NCBI GenBank assembly: GCA_003290165.1
Contig: QNQO01000550.1
Location: forward strand, 434,001-498,000
Direction of reading: 5' to 3'
DNA from: Berberis thunbergii
Taxonomy: Eukaryota; Streptophyta; Magnoliopsida; Ranunculales; Berberidaceae
Length of the DNA: 64,000 bases
How positions within the stretch are numbered: the first letter of the stretch is position 1; each line of letters starts with the position of its first letter. A program made the translations under genes and the position numbers. Below are positions 1 to 11,797 of the stretch, one piece after another. The notes below the pieces were generated by a model. That model saw only the letters and a list, made by a program, of their open reading frames with translations, was not told where the DNA came from and made no database searches.

Positions 1-1049
1 GAGTCATCGTTGTAAATTATTTGTTTATACTCATCCAATGGGCCAAGTTATAAGGAACAACAACGATGGGCCAGATGTTTTGAGTTGAGCTCATATTTTT
101 GGACAAATTAAATCCATTAATTACAAGCCCCAATCTGACATTGCGCGAGTCTTCTAAAAAATCGAGATACATATTATCAAATGCTTTCCAAGCCTCTTAA
201 TCTGTAGGATGTCTAAAAAATGCATCATCAACCCTTCCTTCCTTGAGCCATCTCATGTGATTCAAGTGTGCATCAACATATACAATCGTTGCAATCTAGG
301 CTTCAGTGAAAGATAAGGTAGAACCTTTTGTGGAATTTTCTTCGTTCTATTACCAGAACTAGGATTATATCTTGGCTTATTCCACATAAGGCATGCATCC
401 ATCCCTTCAGTTTCCTTATAAAACAATCACAGTTCTATTTGCATGCATGAATATTTTGGTACTCCAAACCGAGATTGTTCAACACTTTCTGCGCATTATG
501 GTGATCCTCAGGCAAAATGTTTCATTCAATAGCATCTGCTTCATAGTCCCCATTACATAAGAAAAACATTTATTTGACATATGATGTTTCACTTTACAAT
601 GCATCAACTCAACAATGGCAGTAGGTAGGGAGAACTATGTGCAATCAGGGTATGATACTTGTTGGGCTTGATTCCACGATCATTCATAGTTTTCTAACTC
701 TTCACTTTGCAACATGTTGGGAGGTACAGTATCTCCTACCATATCATCAACGACATCTTTGTTCGTCAATGTGTATGGATAAACGTATTGAATGTTATCG
801 AACCGTATTGAATGTTTGCCATGAACAATTATTACAATTTTGGCATGAACACATGATATGATTTGTAGTACCAGTGACATGTGTCCTTGAAAACTCAATG
901 AACCTATCGATCCAATCTAAATATTTATCACAACATCTGTCTGGATTTTGTATCCATTGTCTTTCCATTGCGCATGTTTTCAAATTATAAACAAAACATG
1001 AGAATTCAAATGAGTTAACGACATTATCATTTAGTAAAGATCCTATCAT
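1..1049 (-). pseudogene. CACTA (En/Spm) TNP2-type transposase, decayed and truncated by the window edge
   Basis: Read on the minus strand, three frames carry matches in the order expected for plant TNP2 transposases. Near 870-970 there is a transposase-associated domain with a W...Y..W..RF.EF pattern and the cysteine pair CSCQNC. Around 430-600 follow KVKHHMSNKCFS and LGLEYQNIHAC. At about 1-210 lies EAWKAFDNMYLDFLEDSR followed by RNVRLGLVINGFN and IWPIVVVPYNL, the core of the Transposase_21 family. Numerous stops and frameshifts break the frame, so it is not functional. The gene points away from the terminal repeat at 2725, as expected for the 5' half of a CACTA element. The remaining transposase lies to the left of the window. 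Confidence 0.85.
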
Positions 1050-1246
1050 TTGGGAGTGAACAGTTTTGTGTCATGCTTACCGGCACTAACGAGATTACGT
1101 TTCGATGTACGAAAATTTTAGCAGCATTGAATTATAGTTCTTCAAGTGCATGATGTAGATATTATTATTTAATAAATATTTAGTATGCACTCAAAAAACA
1201 GTATGAGGTGCTCTCAAAATTCCAATGATCGCAACCTAATTTAATG

Positions 1247-2146
1247 AATCATCATCATCATCAAAACCCATCCCGATACTTTTGGGGTCGGCTAACTGAT
1301 TTTGGTTTGTCAAGCAATGCGATCTTCCCATATATCTTCGCCTAATTCAAGCTCAAGGATGTCTTCCTTCATCTCATTCATCCAAGTTTTCAACGGTCGT
1401 CCCTTCCATCTATACCCCCCATTAACTTGCCAATCTAGACATTTTCTAATTGGCATAGTGCTTGGTCGCCTCTGTACGTGACCAAACCACGTTAAATGCA
1501 TTTATCTAATTTTGTCTTTATGGGCACTACACCTAAGTATCTCATAATTTTTTCATTCCTAATTTTATCCTTACAGGTTTTACCATACATCCATCTTAAC
1601 ATACGCATTACCTACCGTCATCCTATGCGTATGTTGTCCCGTAGTAGCTCAACATTCTGAATTGTATAGCATGGATGGTCGAACAATTGTCTTATAGCAT
1701 TTCTCTTATAATCTTGCAGGCATCCTTCTATCGCATAATACTTCTGACGTCATTCTCTGTTTCATCCAACCAGCTTTAATCTTATGGTCTACATCTTCTC
1801 CAATAGCCCTAATCTTTTGAACTATAGATCCTAGATATCGAAAAGTCTTACACTCTGGGACCTCCACGCCTTTGATCTCAATTACATTACTCCTCCTTTG
1901 TGATTCACAATCAAAGTTGCACACTATATATTATGTCTTCGAACAACTAATTCTAACACCCTTACTCTCTAAGGCCTATCGCCACCTATTTAATTTTCGA
2001 CCTAAACCTTCACTAGTCTCATCAATTAAGACAATATCATCTGCAAATAACATGCATCAAGGTAGGACTTATTCAAGGGTCGGCCTTGAATCCATACATA
2101 TTTGCTTTGGTCATGGATGAGTTGACGAGACATCTACAAGAAGATA
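1247..2146 (-). mobile_element. RTE-type non-LTR retrotransposon, 5'-truncated with inverted 5' segment
   Basis: The minus strand from 2056 downward encodes the second half of an RTE reverse transcriptase. CMLFADDIVLIDET (2015-2056) contains the catalytic ADD motif. It is followed by FRYLGSIVQ, then GEDVDHKIKAGWMK, VLCDRRMPARL, and near the end LTWFGHVQRRP, the typical plant RTE C-terminus. The 3' end at about 1247-1262 is a run of GAT/ATC triplets, typical for this clade. On the plus strand 2062-2145 encodes the segment that should lie immediately upstream, GLIQGSALNPYIF then ALVMDELTRHLQED. The 5' part is therefore inverted relative to the 3' part. Stops and frameshifts show that the copy is dead. 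Confidence 0.85.
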
Positions 2147-2159
2147 ATATTTATAGAAA

Positions 2160-2725
2160 TAAAAATAATTAAATTTGTTGCAATTTCCTCACCATTTTCT
2201 AGTGTGAGACAGAAAGAGACGATTAGAAGTGGGTGGTTGGCAATGCAAGGAGAAAGGGACAAAGCCTAAAGGATGGAGACTTAGAGTATATAGTGAGAGA
2301 GAGATCAATCAAGAGGAGAAAAATAATGAAAGGATGGGAGAAAATAATGAAAAGCGCAGATCTGATTGTTCTACTTCATGGAGAAGATAAACAGGTCAGA
2401 TCTTATCTCAACGAACTGTTTCATCTCCATAGGATGTTAAAGTTGGTCGCTCAAAGTGAGCAGTTGAAAGCATTAATGTCATTTTATGGAGACAAAAGTG
2501 ATCATTTTAGGCAACGAAACTTTGTTGCTTACTATTTCTGCAACGAAGGTTTAAGTTCGCGTCATTGTAATTTATGTGACGACTTCATTCGTCGCTTTAT
2601 GTTTTTAACTATTTTTGCAAAAACACGACGATAATGAATTGTTTGCCACTGTAAGTTCATTTTGAGCAACAAAATCTTCTTCATCGCGCTACGTGTGGTC
2701 GCTCAAATAGTTTTTTTTTGTAGTG
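2160..2725. repeat. CACTA subterminal region with GTCGCTCAAA-like repeats
   Basis: This stretch between the LINE and the terminal repeat carries scattered GTCGCT / AGCGAC motifs on both strands (for example near 2445, 2587, 2697 and 2701) and ends in the terminal repeat. The open frame at 2233-2634 shows no family resemblance and is best explained as chance within the subterminal sequence. Confidence 0.5.
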
Positions 2726-2989
2726 ATTGTTCCTTATTAGGTTACTTGTTTCTATTAGGTTTAACATTGTACACCAAGTCACCAATATTTTAGGACCTAG
2801 ATTGGTTTGCAGAGTTATATATATACCCATGTATTAGTTAATTGTAATAAAAATAAGTATTCAATATACAAATTTATCTTGTCATTTTGAAAAGTTGATT
2901 GTATCTATACTCGTGACAACTTTCTCTAGAAACAAACACAACCTAAGTTTTTTCAATATATCGAAGTAGGCATGAACCTTATCTTTTTC

Positions 2990-3060
2990 ACTTAAACCTC
3001 GTGCAACTTGCGAAAGCCAAGGGCAACATCCCTTGCTTTTTACTTGAGAAACTTTTGGGG
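2990..3060 (-). pseudogene. Fragment of an MLP/Bet v 1-type gene, C-terminal end
   Basis: On the minus strand this short piece reads KARDVALGFRKLHEV, closely matching KARDAALGFLKSFE at the C-terminus of the MLP-like exon at 35343-35657. The nucleotide match is nearly continuous over about 38 bases. The adjoining sequence (about 2930-2960) resembles 7000-7030, where a second, weaker copy appears. It is too short to be functional. Confidence 0.45.
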
Positions 3061-3309
3061 GTGACCTGGTTCTAAATCAATTCTAGATATGTTTTAGGTC
3101 CCTCATTGTCTCGTTGGCATATTCATTTTTCTGGTTTATGCAATTTAGTTGTGATTAGTAAAGAGATATAATAATTTATTATTCAAATGAAGTGTCTGAT
3201 TTTGTTCTCATAATTCATAAATGTAATTGTAGCATTAGATAACTTTTTTTATTGACTAAAAAGTTACTATGTTTTGTTCTTGCATTTGACAATAAATTCG
3301 ATTTTGATT

Positions 3310-3450
3310 CTACCATTTTAGATCAAAAAAATGCAAGGAAACTGGTTTTCTGCAACCACAGTGATATCCAAAAATGTTAGGAAACAAAATTTTTTGCAAC
3401 CAGTGTGACATCTAAAAATGTTAGAAAAGCATATTTTTGCAACCAGAGTG
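3310..3450 (+). repeat. Three-copy 44-bp tandem repeat
   Basis: The motif GCAACCA..GTGA recurs at 3352, 3396 and 3439, giving periods of 44 and 43 bases. The units share AAAATGTTAG and a T-rich stretch before the GCAACC block. The units have diverged and no coding meaning is seen. Confidence 0.7.
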
Positions 3451-5169
3451 ACGACATGGTGTGATCTAGGTTTATATGTTGAATGTATCTTCGAGAACTC
3501 TCCTCAGATTATGCCACCCTGGATGCAAAAGTAGCAAAGAAGACCACAATTTAGGCCTATGTTCTAGTTGTTTACCATTTGATTCAGATCTAAAGTCTAA
3601 AGAGTATTTACAATTGAAATCAAATAAATTACCCCTCAAAATTGGAAACCTAAACTATTTGTTAGCAGTTATAGGGATTGTTGAATGATCCATATGAAAG
3701 TCCTCTAAAAGTACACACTAACTGCATACATGTGATTGGACAGAGCTTTATGGCCTGATGAATCTGATGGTTATTAATTTATTGATGTGGATACAACAAA
3801 CCAAGCAAACCTATCAGCTAGACATAGCCAAGCCGGCCAATAAAATGTGTTCACTCCCTGTTCAGAGAACATGAGTGCTAGCGAGAAATGAGAAGCCTTG
3901 AAGGATCAGAGTCCACTCTCTATGGCTTGCCATTTGAGGAATTCGGTAAAAGATTAGGAGGTTTATTTTGCTTCACTGTGGGTTCAAATCACATTTGTGC
4001 TTGGTGGAGATCAAATCATCAGAGAGCCCTCGAAGGTATGATGTTAGTTGCAAGTAATGATAAAGATCAGTGTATGACCCAACAAATTCAATGTTGATTT
4101 TTCTTTTATGGAAAATGTTAAAGTTAATAATCTTGATAGAAGAGGGAGAACCAATTCATTGGTTACTTTGTTGCATTTGACAAAATCTCAAAACACCACC
4201 CATCAAATACTTAAAACATTGGATGATAAAAAAAAATGTGTACTTGATGATTATCAACATATATTGCACTTGGTAAACTATACATAACAACACTGCCCAT
4301 TTTGCTTTCTTTATATATACTACCTCTTTGATTGAAGATTATACCAGATTGAGTTATTATCAAATCTTTGTTTCGAAAAGTGCTATATTTGGTGACTACG
4401 GTTTGTAGATTTGAGTTCTAAGAGTTGAATTTCGTAAGCACACTGTGGGGTGATGCAAAAGGAACTTCTCAAGCCCCGGTATTTCAACAAGTGGATCATC
4501 TCCTCCAACGGGTGTTGGTTTCCAACACTAAATGCAACAACAGAGAGTGAACTTGTTTGTTGTGGCTTAATTACACAATGCTCGCACTGGTGAGTTTTGA
4601 AGATATCTCAGTACCATGCAGCTGATCCAATACTCTTGCCCCAGAAGAGTGTCATCAGGAGATCAAAATATGATGATGATTGCTCTGCGATGGCAACTGC
4701 ATTTCTACATTAAAAAAAAATCACAAATGAAAGAAATTGAGAAAATCCAAATTGTTCCTAGCAGGAGATTCTATAAAAAGAATATTGAAGTCTGGGTTCA
4801 TAATAAATTCTAAACTTCAACTAACAAAGTTTGAAAGTAGACAAACTTATTTTCCTTTAGAAGCTAAACTAGGATGGGGCCTGTGACCTCATGGTTGCAT
4901 CAGGAATGATTGTAGAAAACAACCAAACCTTGAAAACAAGTTGCTTCATTTGAAGCTTTTCTGGATCTAGGTTATGTATGAAGATGTGACTGATTATGCA
5001 TGTATTAATAGCAAACAATTCTCAGTTTACAAAGATTTTTTATTAGCGATGGCCCAAAAATTATAACAAAAATTATACTGAATCTCTAGAATATCATACA
5101 AAAATTACAAATAATCCATAGAAAAATTACAAAAAACCAAAAAAAAAAAAATTATTCGCTCTATAGAAT

Positions 5170-5320
5170 ATCTTATCTGATCTCCGAGATCTGAAATCTC
5201 AGATCTCTGAGAATATCTGATATGATCTCCGAGATATAGAGATCTAAATCCAAAAACAAATGTTGATTTAGAATATCTAATCTGATCTCCGAGATCTGAG
5301 ATTTCAGATCTCTGAGATCT
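5170..5320. repeat. Tandem palindromic repeat of GATCTCCGAGATCTGA type
   Basis: Roughly three units of about 45-110 bases, each containing a near-perfect palindrome built from GATCTCCGAGATC and CAGATCTCTGAG, start near 5175, 5220 and 5280. The surrounding minus-strand ORF (5173-5517) is proline-rich and repetitive and is probably not a gene. Confidence 0.6.
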
Positions 5321-5599
5321 CTTGCAATAGGGAAAGGAGGGGAAGGGAGGGGAGAGGGAGGCGGTCGGGAGATCTCTGCTGCTGGGGTCTCCTCTGTGGG
5401 TTTCTTCTCTGTGGGTTGAGAGAAAATTTTAGGTTGAGTTGGTTGTAGAGAAAATTTAAATTTATATAGAGAGAGGTAATTGAAAGGGATTGGTTGTGTT
5501 GGTTTCACGCGTATCAATGACGTGGTTTGGTTTATTGCGTTAGATTGAGATAAAGTTTTTGGGTGTTATTAACGGTTGAGATGAGGTTTTATTTTTGTG

Positions 5600-6060
5600 T
5601 ATAATTTTTTTTTAAATAAATCAATTAGCAACGGTTTGGGCCGTCGCTAATAAAAAATCTTTGTAAGCTTAGCGACAGTTTATTGTCGTAGCTAAATGTT
5701 TTTGTTTATAATTTTTTTTAAATCAATTAGCGACGGTTTTGGGCCGTCGCTAATAAAAAAATATTTGTAAGCCCAGCGACGGTTTATTGCCGTAGCTAAA
5801 TGTTTTTGTTTATAATTTTTTTTAAATCAATTAGCGACGGTTTTGGGTCATCGCTAATAAAAACATCTTTGTAAGCTTAGCGACGTTTTTTTGTCGTAGC
5901 TAAATGTTTTGGTTTATAATTTTTTTTAAATCAATTAGCGACGGTTTTGAGTCGTCGCTAATAAAAAAATCTTTGTAAGCTTAGCGACGGTTTTGGGCCA
6001 TTGCTAATAAAAAAAATCTTTGTAAACTTAGCGATGGTTTGTTTGCCGTAGCTAAATGTT
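5600..6060 (+). repeat. 104-bp tandem repeat of CACTA subterminal motif
   Basis: The GCCGTCGCTAATAA block recurs at 5641, 5744, 5848 and 5952, giving a regular period of 103-104 bases. Each unit carries TTAGCGACGG, CCGTCGCTAA and a second AGCGACGG..GTAGCTAAAT pair. Units to the right (6060-6600) are more irregular. Confidence 0.8.
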
Positions 6061-6617
6061 TTTTTATATATTTTATTTGTAAAACTCAGAGACGGCTCAT
6101 TTACCGTGGCTAAATATTTTTTTCCAAAAAATCCATTAGCTACGGTATTCTACCGTAGCTAATAATTTTTATTTGTAAAGCTTAGCGACGGCACAGGCTA
6201 AATGTATTTTTTTATATTTTTTTGTAAAGCTTAGGTCCCTTCGCTAAATGTTTTTTTATATATTTCTTTTTTTTTAATCCATATTCTACCGTAGCTAATG
6301 AATTTTATTTGTAAAGCTTAGCAAGCAGTCGCTAAATGTATATATATATATATAAATCCATTAGTTACGGTATTCTACCGTAGCTAATGTTTTTTTTTTT
6401 TGTAAATCTTAGCGACGGCTAAGATATCGTCGCTAATACAATTAGCGACAGTTTTAAGCCGTCGCAAAATATTTAGTGACGGATTTTTATAATTATGGGT
6501 TGAAACAATATCAAAAGCATTAGAGACGGTTTTTTGCAGTCACAAATCTTATAATTAGCGACGGCATTAAAAAATTGTCGCTAGTTTCTATAGCTATTAA
6601 TGCTTTTTTTTATAGTG

Positions 6618-7961
6618 CGTGTTAGTGTTATTACAGTTGTTATCAATTTTCCTTTCGGTTGTTATATTGTTGGGCTTCTTTCATTTTTCACTCTTCTTTC
6701 TCTGTTCTGGTACTTCTTATGTGTAATTGACTATGAAAATTTGTAATTTCTAAGACATGTGAGTCCTTTAGTCAATTAAAGACAAGGTCCATGTATGATG
6801 TACAAAAAAGACATAATCAATTGAGTACTAGAACAACGATTTTAGTGTCCATTAATATTGCACATACAAATAATTTTGTTCTTATTTTTATTTTATTTTT
6901 ACAATTATGTAAAAAATAAAAACTTATGAGGGTAGAAATCATCATAGAATTCATGTTCTTTATGGTCACATCTCCCTTCTCACTTTTACAAACTTTCTTG
7001 GTAAAGCTTTCTCTAGAAACAAACACAGCCTAAGTACTCCATACATCAGAGTAACCATGAACCCCATGGACACTCGGATACTGACTTCACTTGAACCTCT
7101 CGGGCTCACATAAGACTTACGGAAGTTAAAGGCAACATGCCTTATTGATTCATTGGCTTAGCAGGAGTTCCATGTATAGACTCTGGAACATATATTTATT
7201 CATTTGATAGTTTCATATGAAATTTCATAAAAATGAATCAGTGCGCGTGTTTACTAGGTTTGGGTCAAGTCATTCCATATTCCTGATGGATTCTTCTCTA
7301 TTCATGTTTGCTAGATTTGGTATAGAAATTTTATATCATATGAACCAAGCTACCATATTGAAATATGTATGTTTCAACTAATAAATAGCTCTGAAACAAA
7401 ATAGGATAGCTGAAACTGGAATTATTATGAGTTGATCAATTCAGTACAAAAATAAATAAAAAAATTCATATCTTTGAGTTTCACTGGTAGATTACAAAAA
7501 TAACAACCTCAATAACACTCCTCCCTTATCGTGACTTGCACAGGTAATGCTAGCCCGGCCGATGCCGTCACCGGCAATTCAGCACTTTTGAGAACAACTT
7601 TTCGAAGAGTAGGATGATGAAGAAACTGAAATTCCCTCTCTGGAGGTAAGTTTAATTAATTTGTTTTGATAAATCAACAAAACTTCAAACTTTGTGTGAA
7701 GGTACATGCACTCTAGCTGGTTTGTCCTTTATTACCACTGCAATCTGAACCAGGACCACCTTCTCAAATGGCATTAGATAAAGAACTACTGGAATACATG
7801 GTTTTTTTGTTGTATTCCATCCTTATCATGTCAAGGGGGATGTGCTGCACGAAATTCACCACTGAAATTGATAGTAAAAAGAAAATAGGCATCAAACAAA
7901 GAAAAAAATTCAACTAAATTAATACACTCATCAACTAACTAGAAGGTAAGGTTTCTTTTAT
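6618..7961. other. Intergenic AT-rich sequence, no gene recognised
   Basis: No coding region is supported. Positions 7000-7160 resemble 2925-3060, including the shared string CTTTCTCTAGAAACAAACAC, and may be another relic of the MLP-like gene. The ORF at 6817-7026 is probably chance. On the minus strand, 7545-7640 gives an open stretch reading VVLKSAELPVTASAGLALPV that I cannot assign. Confidence 0.35.
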
Positions 7962-10017
7962 GGGGGGTGTATTGTATATGGATTCTTATGGAATTGATAA
8001 ATAATTTGAAAAGTTCACGGACTCTTTAAATTGTCCACGGACTTCTACTGATTTCTTAAATCCATAGACTTTTGCTACAGACTTTCTAGAGATTTATGAA
8101 AATCCACGGACTTTGTATGAACGACTTTTACAGATTTCTAATTATTTGCAAGATAAAAAAAAAGTTGGTAAATAATGATGAAACAAAAAAACGACCATAA
8201 AATAGATATACATGTGCTAAAAAAACTAGAAAAAGAAAAGGTCATTAATTAGCATCTTTAAAATAAGAAGTAAACGTCCATAAAATTGTATATGATCATT
8301 CTTCTCCTTCATGATTATGGTCATTTTCTTCATTATCATTGTTAGCAACGTTGATGTTTGCTTGAGCTGCTGCCCACATTTGATTAGCAATACTCATTCT
8401 CCATTGATTAGCATTTTCTCTTTGCTGCTCTTGGGTTTTAATATCATCCCATTCAAAATTATCTTCATCATTCTCTACCGGATCATTTTCTGGTTCAGGA
8501 GGAAATTCATCTGAACGACATTCTTGTCGAAGAAAATTATGCAATCCAGCACATGCCAAAACAAGCTCCGCTTGTGTCTTGTAAGGAAATGGTGTGACAA
8601 TAGGTTCACAAACATCATCACCAATTTCCAGTATAATCCGAATATAATTAGATACTTTATTTACTTATTCTCCAAATTTAGAAAATGTGATAAACTAACT
8701 ACATGATGATCATAATCAAATATATAGTGACTGGCTATTTCACCACCCCTTGACTAAATCCAGGTTCCATCATTGGGGGACAACCGCTTCTTCACAACCA
8801 TAACTACAGTTTGTATCTATGTCGTAGGATGAAAGAAAAACCACTGCTCTATCAAAAAAAGTTGTCTGTCAAATTCAACTTATCATTCTTTATTTTTTCT
8901 TCACAAGAGCTAACACATATTCATTCTTTCATCCTTTTTTTCTCCAGTTCTCTTTGTCTCTTATTTATTTATTTATTCATTTTTCAATGGGCTTTGATGA
9001 TGATGCCTCATTTTTCAATGAGAAACCATTGAACTATATCATCAATGACCCTGGTAAAGATTAACTGTATGGATTCTCATCAGGTAACGAAAATGATGAG
9101 AATAAAAAAGGAAATACAGGAAAATAAGAGGAGGTAATTATTAGTGGGAAATTCACGAAAAAAAGAAAAAGAAAAAAAAGTCTCATAGGAAAGAACCTCT
9201 ATCATATTAGATTAATGTTTTAAGCCCACTGAATCTTCTTTCATCATACAGTCTGACATACTGTTACCAAGCCAGTTGTTATGTGTGCATATATAAAATG
9301 CACATGCACGCACATGTTTATTAAGTGATTAAAACAGATTTTTTATTTCTTCTTCCTTAGATATGACAAAGAAGCTCCAAGTATTCATAAGGTATATTGT
9401 GTTCCTGTGTGACAGAAAATACAAAAACCAATGATCACCAAATTTTTATACATAAATAAGTTGTAACAGCAAAAAGATGTTACCATTATGATAGCATACG
9501 TATTTTAATTTAATCCAAACCCTAACACAACTTATAAACCCTAATAATTTAATTCAAACCCTAATTCAAAATCATCAATGATGCAACTAATGAACACTAT
9601 GCAAAAGATAGAAAAAGAATTGAGAAAACAAGAGGATGAGAACCAACCTCTTCACGGGTGGCACAAGGAAGAACTTTGAGAGACTTTTTTTTCACGATGA
9701 AATCTTTGATATGGAGGCTGGCAAACTATTGAACTTTGTTATTTATACCTAACACTATAAAGTCCATGAGAATCCATGAGTTTCCAAATCCATAAATATG
9801 AATGATATTTTGAATACCCTAAAACTTTTGTGGACATTTTGAAATCCATATTGAATACCCCTAGACTTTGTGGATTTCAGAAAGACTTTTTAAAATCCTG
9901 ATTGAATACCCCTAGACTTTTGTGGACTTTTTAAAATCCAAATTGAATACACTTGGATTTTCAGAATCCATGGAATTTATTAAATTGCCCACAAAATCCA
10001 GATACAATACACCCCCC
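7962..10017 (-). mobile_element. PIF/Harbinger DNA transposon with TIRs and 3-bp target duplication
   Basis: The left end GGGGGGTGTATTGTATATGG at 7962 matches the right end at 10017 in reverse complement (GGGGGGTGTATTGTATCTGG); about 23 of 25 positions agree. Both ends are flanked by TAT (7959-7961 and 10018-10020), a 3-bp target duplication as expected for this superfamily. Subterminal sequence on both sides contains repeated AAAGTCCACAAAAGTC-like units. The C-terminus of a Harbinger transposase lies inside on the minus strand. Most of the transposase is not recognisable, so the copy appears defective. Confidence 0.85.
8296..8650 (-). pseudogene. PIF/Harbinger transposase (DDE_Tnp_4), C-terminal remnant
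   Basis: The minus strand reads RIILEIGDD, then TPFPYKTQAELVLACAGLHN and FLRQECRSDEFPPEPEND, ending in an acidic, asparagine-rich tail with a stop at about 8296. The LACAGLHNFLRQ string is the well-known C-terminal signature (ACCVLHNF-like) of plant Harbinger transposases. The upstream catalytic DDE core is not readable in this copy. The location inside matching TIRs (7962-10017) supports the assignment. An open reading frame survives from 8559, but the protein would lack the catalytic domain. Confidence 0.8.
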
Positions 10018-11088
10018 TATATTTAGATTCAAACTTCAAGTAAAAAAGCATATCGATATATAATTAAGTTTTTTGTAGAACATATTGAAGGAAAAACCTA
10101 GTGGGAGGTTGGATGTTGAATCTATATTCTACAATAACATCCATGTAATAAATATTTCGGTGATATAAAACATTTCAGTGCATGAGATCTAATTATTCTA
10201 GATATTCCCTAATTAACACAATTACTTATAACTACGAGTTCTTTCATGAACACTAGAAAACATAGATTAACACTAATAGTGAAAATACTAGGAAACCACT
10301 TATAGATGTTCAACATAAAAGTAAAACTTGGGGTGATTCTCTTTGGCGCTTAAGTTTTTTGAAGAAATTTGACCTATACCCTATATTAAGAAGCAAGAAA
10401 ATATATATGTATCATCTTCGTAAACACACTAGAGACTTGTTTTTATGAAGATATAGAGAAACGCAATCAAAGAAGAATGTTGAAATATGATGGATGAACT
10501 TTGAACTTAACACAGTCATGAAATTTACCTAGTTTGAGTTTAGATTTGGTGATTTTTGAGTTGGGATCAGGCCTGTGACCTCATTGTAATTGTGTCAACA
10601 CTCACTTGCACGCCGACGCTCATAAAAAGAAGGTCAATGAAACCAACTTCCTAAAATGAAAGAGGTTCATCAACGTACACTATCCATTTGATGTAGAATG
10701 AAGATAACACTAGCATACAACATAAAGGAATGCATTAAATACAGCTCACACAAAAAATAACAATTGTAAAATGTGACGGTTTAGAAAACGATAAGAAACA
10801 TTATAGAGGAAGAATAATTTATTCCAAGTTGTGATCCTTTATTGTTCATTTAGTCAATATTACAAGCAAAACAACAATAAAATCTGTTGTACATAAAAAC
10901 ATAGTTTGTTAACACCAGACGATAAAATTTGTTTTACGTACCGACAAAAGCCAACCATAAAGCAGAAAGAGAAAAAAATAAAAATTGACAAATCGAACCA
11001 ACTAAAGGTTAGTAAAACCGAATCGTAGCATATTATGTTAAATTTTTAAACAATTTTAAGAGTGTATGGTTGGTTTGGTTTATTTGGG

Positions 11089-11090
<2 letters not shown>
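10018..11090. other. Intergenic sequence, no gene recognised
   Basis: AT-rich sequence without supported ORFs. It shares the short string GGCCTGTGACCTCAT (near 10570) with 4878-4893, but the similarity does not extend far. It ends in the AT microsatellite at 11091-11125. Confidence 0.4.

Positions 11091-11125
<35 letters not shown>
11091..11125. repeat. (AT)n microsatellite
   Basis: An uninterrupted AT dinucleotide run abuts the left end of LTR element A, so the element inserted into, or next to, this tract. Confidence 0.95.
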
Positions 11126-11130
<5 letters not shown>

Positions 11131-11797
11131 ATACACTAACGGTCACATCTTTGAGTCATACACGTGTTATGATGATCTCGAGGAATTACGGAGCTCAGGG
11201 TCAGTTCAACACTGATCCGGCCCAAGCGGTTCTAAGCCCGCCTAATGCAGTCCTTCAAATGTACCCGAACTCTCACAGCTTGTTTAGCCCATACATCTCA
11301 CAACTATCATCAATACCCGTAAGCCATGTTAAGGCAAGTATCTCGAGGATCAGTTTCGGACAGGCAACTATAGCAGCTCTCCGCTTCCAACTAGGAAGTA
11401 AATACCAGAGTACATATCAGGAAACTTTCTCTTACGGATTACCCTGAGATTGGAAACTATCTCCCACGTATCTAGGAGCACACAACTACCGGGGAAATTT
11501 TCATCTATAGCACAACTCCTAATTATATAAGGATCTCCACGAAGAACTCCTTTTTAAACTACGCCATCGATAGCCTGGTCGAACTAGGACTCCGCACTAT
11601 AAATAAGATATGAGGTTGGTAAACTAAGGTACACTACAAATTCCCAATTTACAACATTACACCATCATCAAATCCTTGTCTGACTTTAGCATCGAAGTGT
11701 CATCGACCACAACAACGGTGGTCCGTGGCTCACGTGCATTCCTTGTGCAGGTCAGCAGGACTAGGTCAAAGTAGGGAGCGAAAACATGACTGCATCA
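11126..11797 (+). repeat. 5' LTR of element A (672 bp)
   Basis: It starts TGATGATACAC and ends TGACTGCATCA, followed at once by the primer-binding site. Inside are a TATA-box-like CACTATAAATAAG near 11595 and the block AGCATCGAAGTGTCATCGAC near 11690, followed by a short hairpin with GACCAC / GTGGTC arms. The same order is seen in both LTRs of element B. Confidence 0.85.

Larger units (their letters stand above)
1..2725 (-). mobile_element. CACTA (En/Spm) element, 5' end inside the window
   Basis: The right boundary is a terminal repeat that on the minus strand begins CACTACAAAAAAAAACTATT at 2725. It is followed by subterminal GAGCGACCAC / GTCGCTCAAA motifs in both orientations between about 2440 and 2705. 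This is the usual CACTA arrangement and agrees with the TNP2-type pseudogene at 1-1049. An RTE LINE (1247-2146) sits between the transposase and the terminus. The other end is outside the window, so the element's full length is unknown. Confidence 0.7.
2726..5029. other. No intact gene; scattered relics
   Basis: AT-rich sequence with no convincing coding region. It holds a short MLP-like gene scrap (about 2990-3060) and a three-copy 44-bp repeat (3310-3450). The sequence at 2730-2900, with TATATATATACCC and a following AATAA-rich stretch, could be part of a solo LTR but has no recognisable ends. ORFs at 3476-3688, 3888-4097 and 4616-4813 match nothing I recognise. Confidence 0.4.
5030..6617. 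mobile_element. CACTA-type non-autonomous element or element end
   Basis: The right boundary at 6617 reads CACTATAAAAAAAAGC on the minus strand, a CACTA terminal repeat. Inward of it lie very many copies of TTAGCGACGG and its reverse CCGTCGCTAA, the subterminal repeat pattern of plant CACTA elements. Around 5030-5060 there is an inverted copy of the unit at 5630-5670 (TTTACAAAGATTTTTTATTA on the plus strand), so the element may extend to there. No left CACTA terminus was found, so the left end is uncertain or lost. No transposase is present. Confidence 0.6.

Noticed and set aside
5173..5517. Proline-rich 114-codon minus ORF
   Set aside because: It covers a tandem palindromic repeat and a G-rich tract; composition is repeat-driven.
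11070..11447. 125-codon ORF starting with an isoleucine-tyrosine repeat
   Set aside because: It reads the AT microsatellite and the LTR of element A; no protein family is matched.
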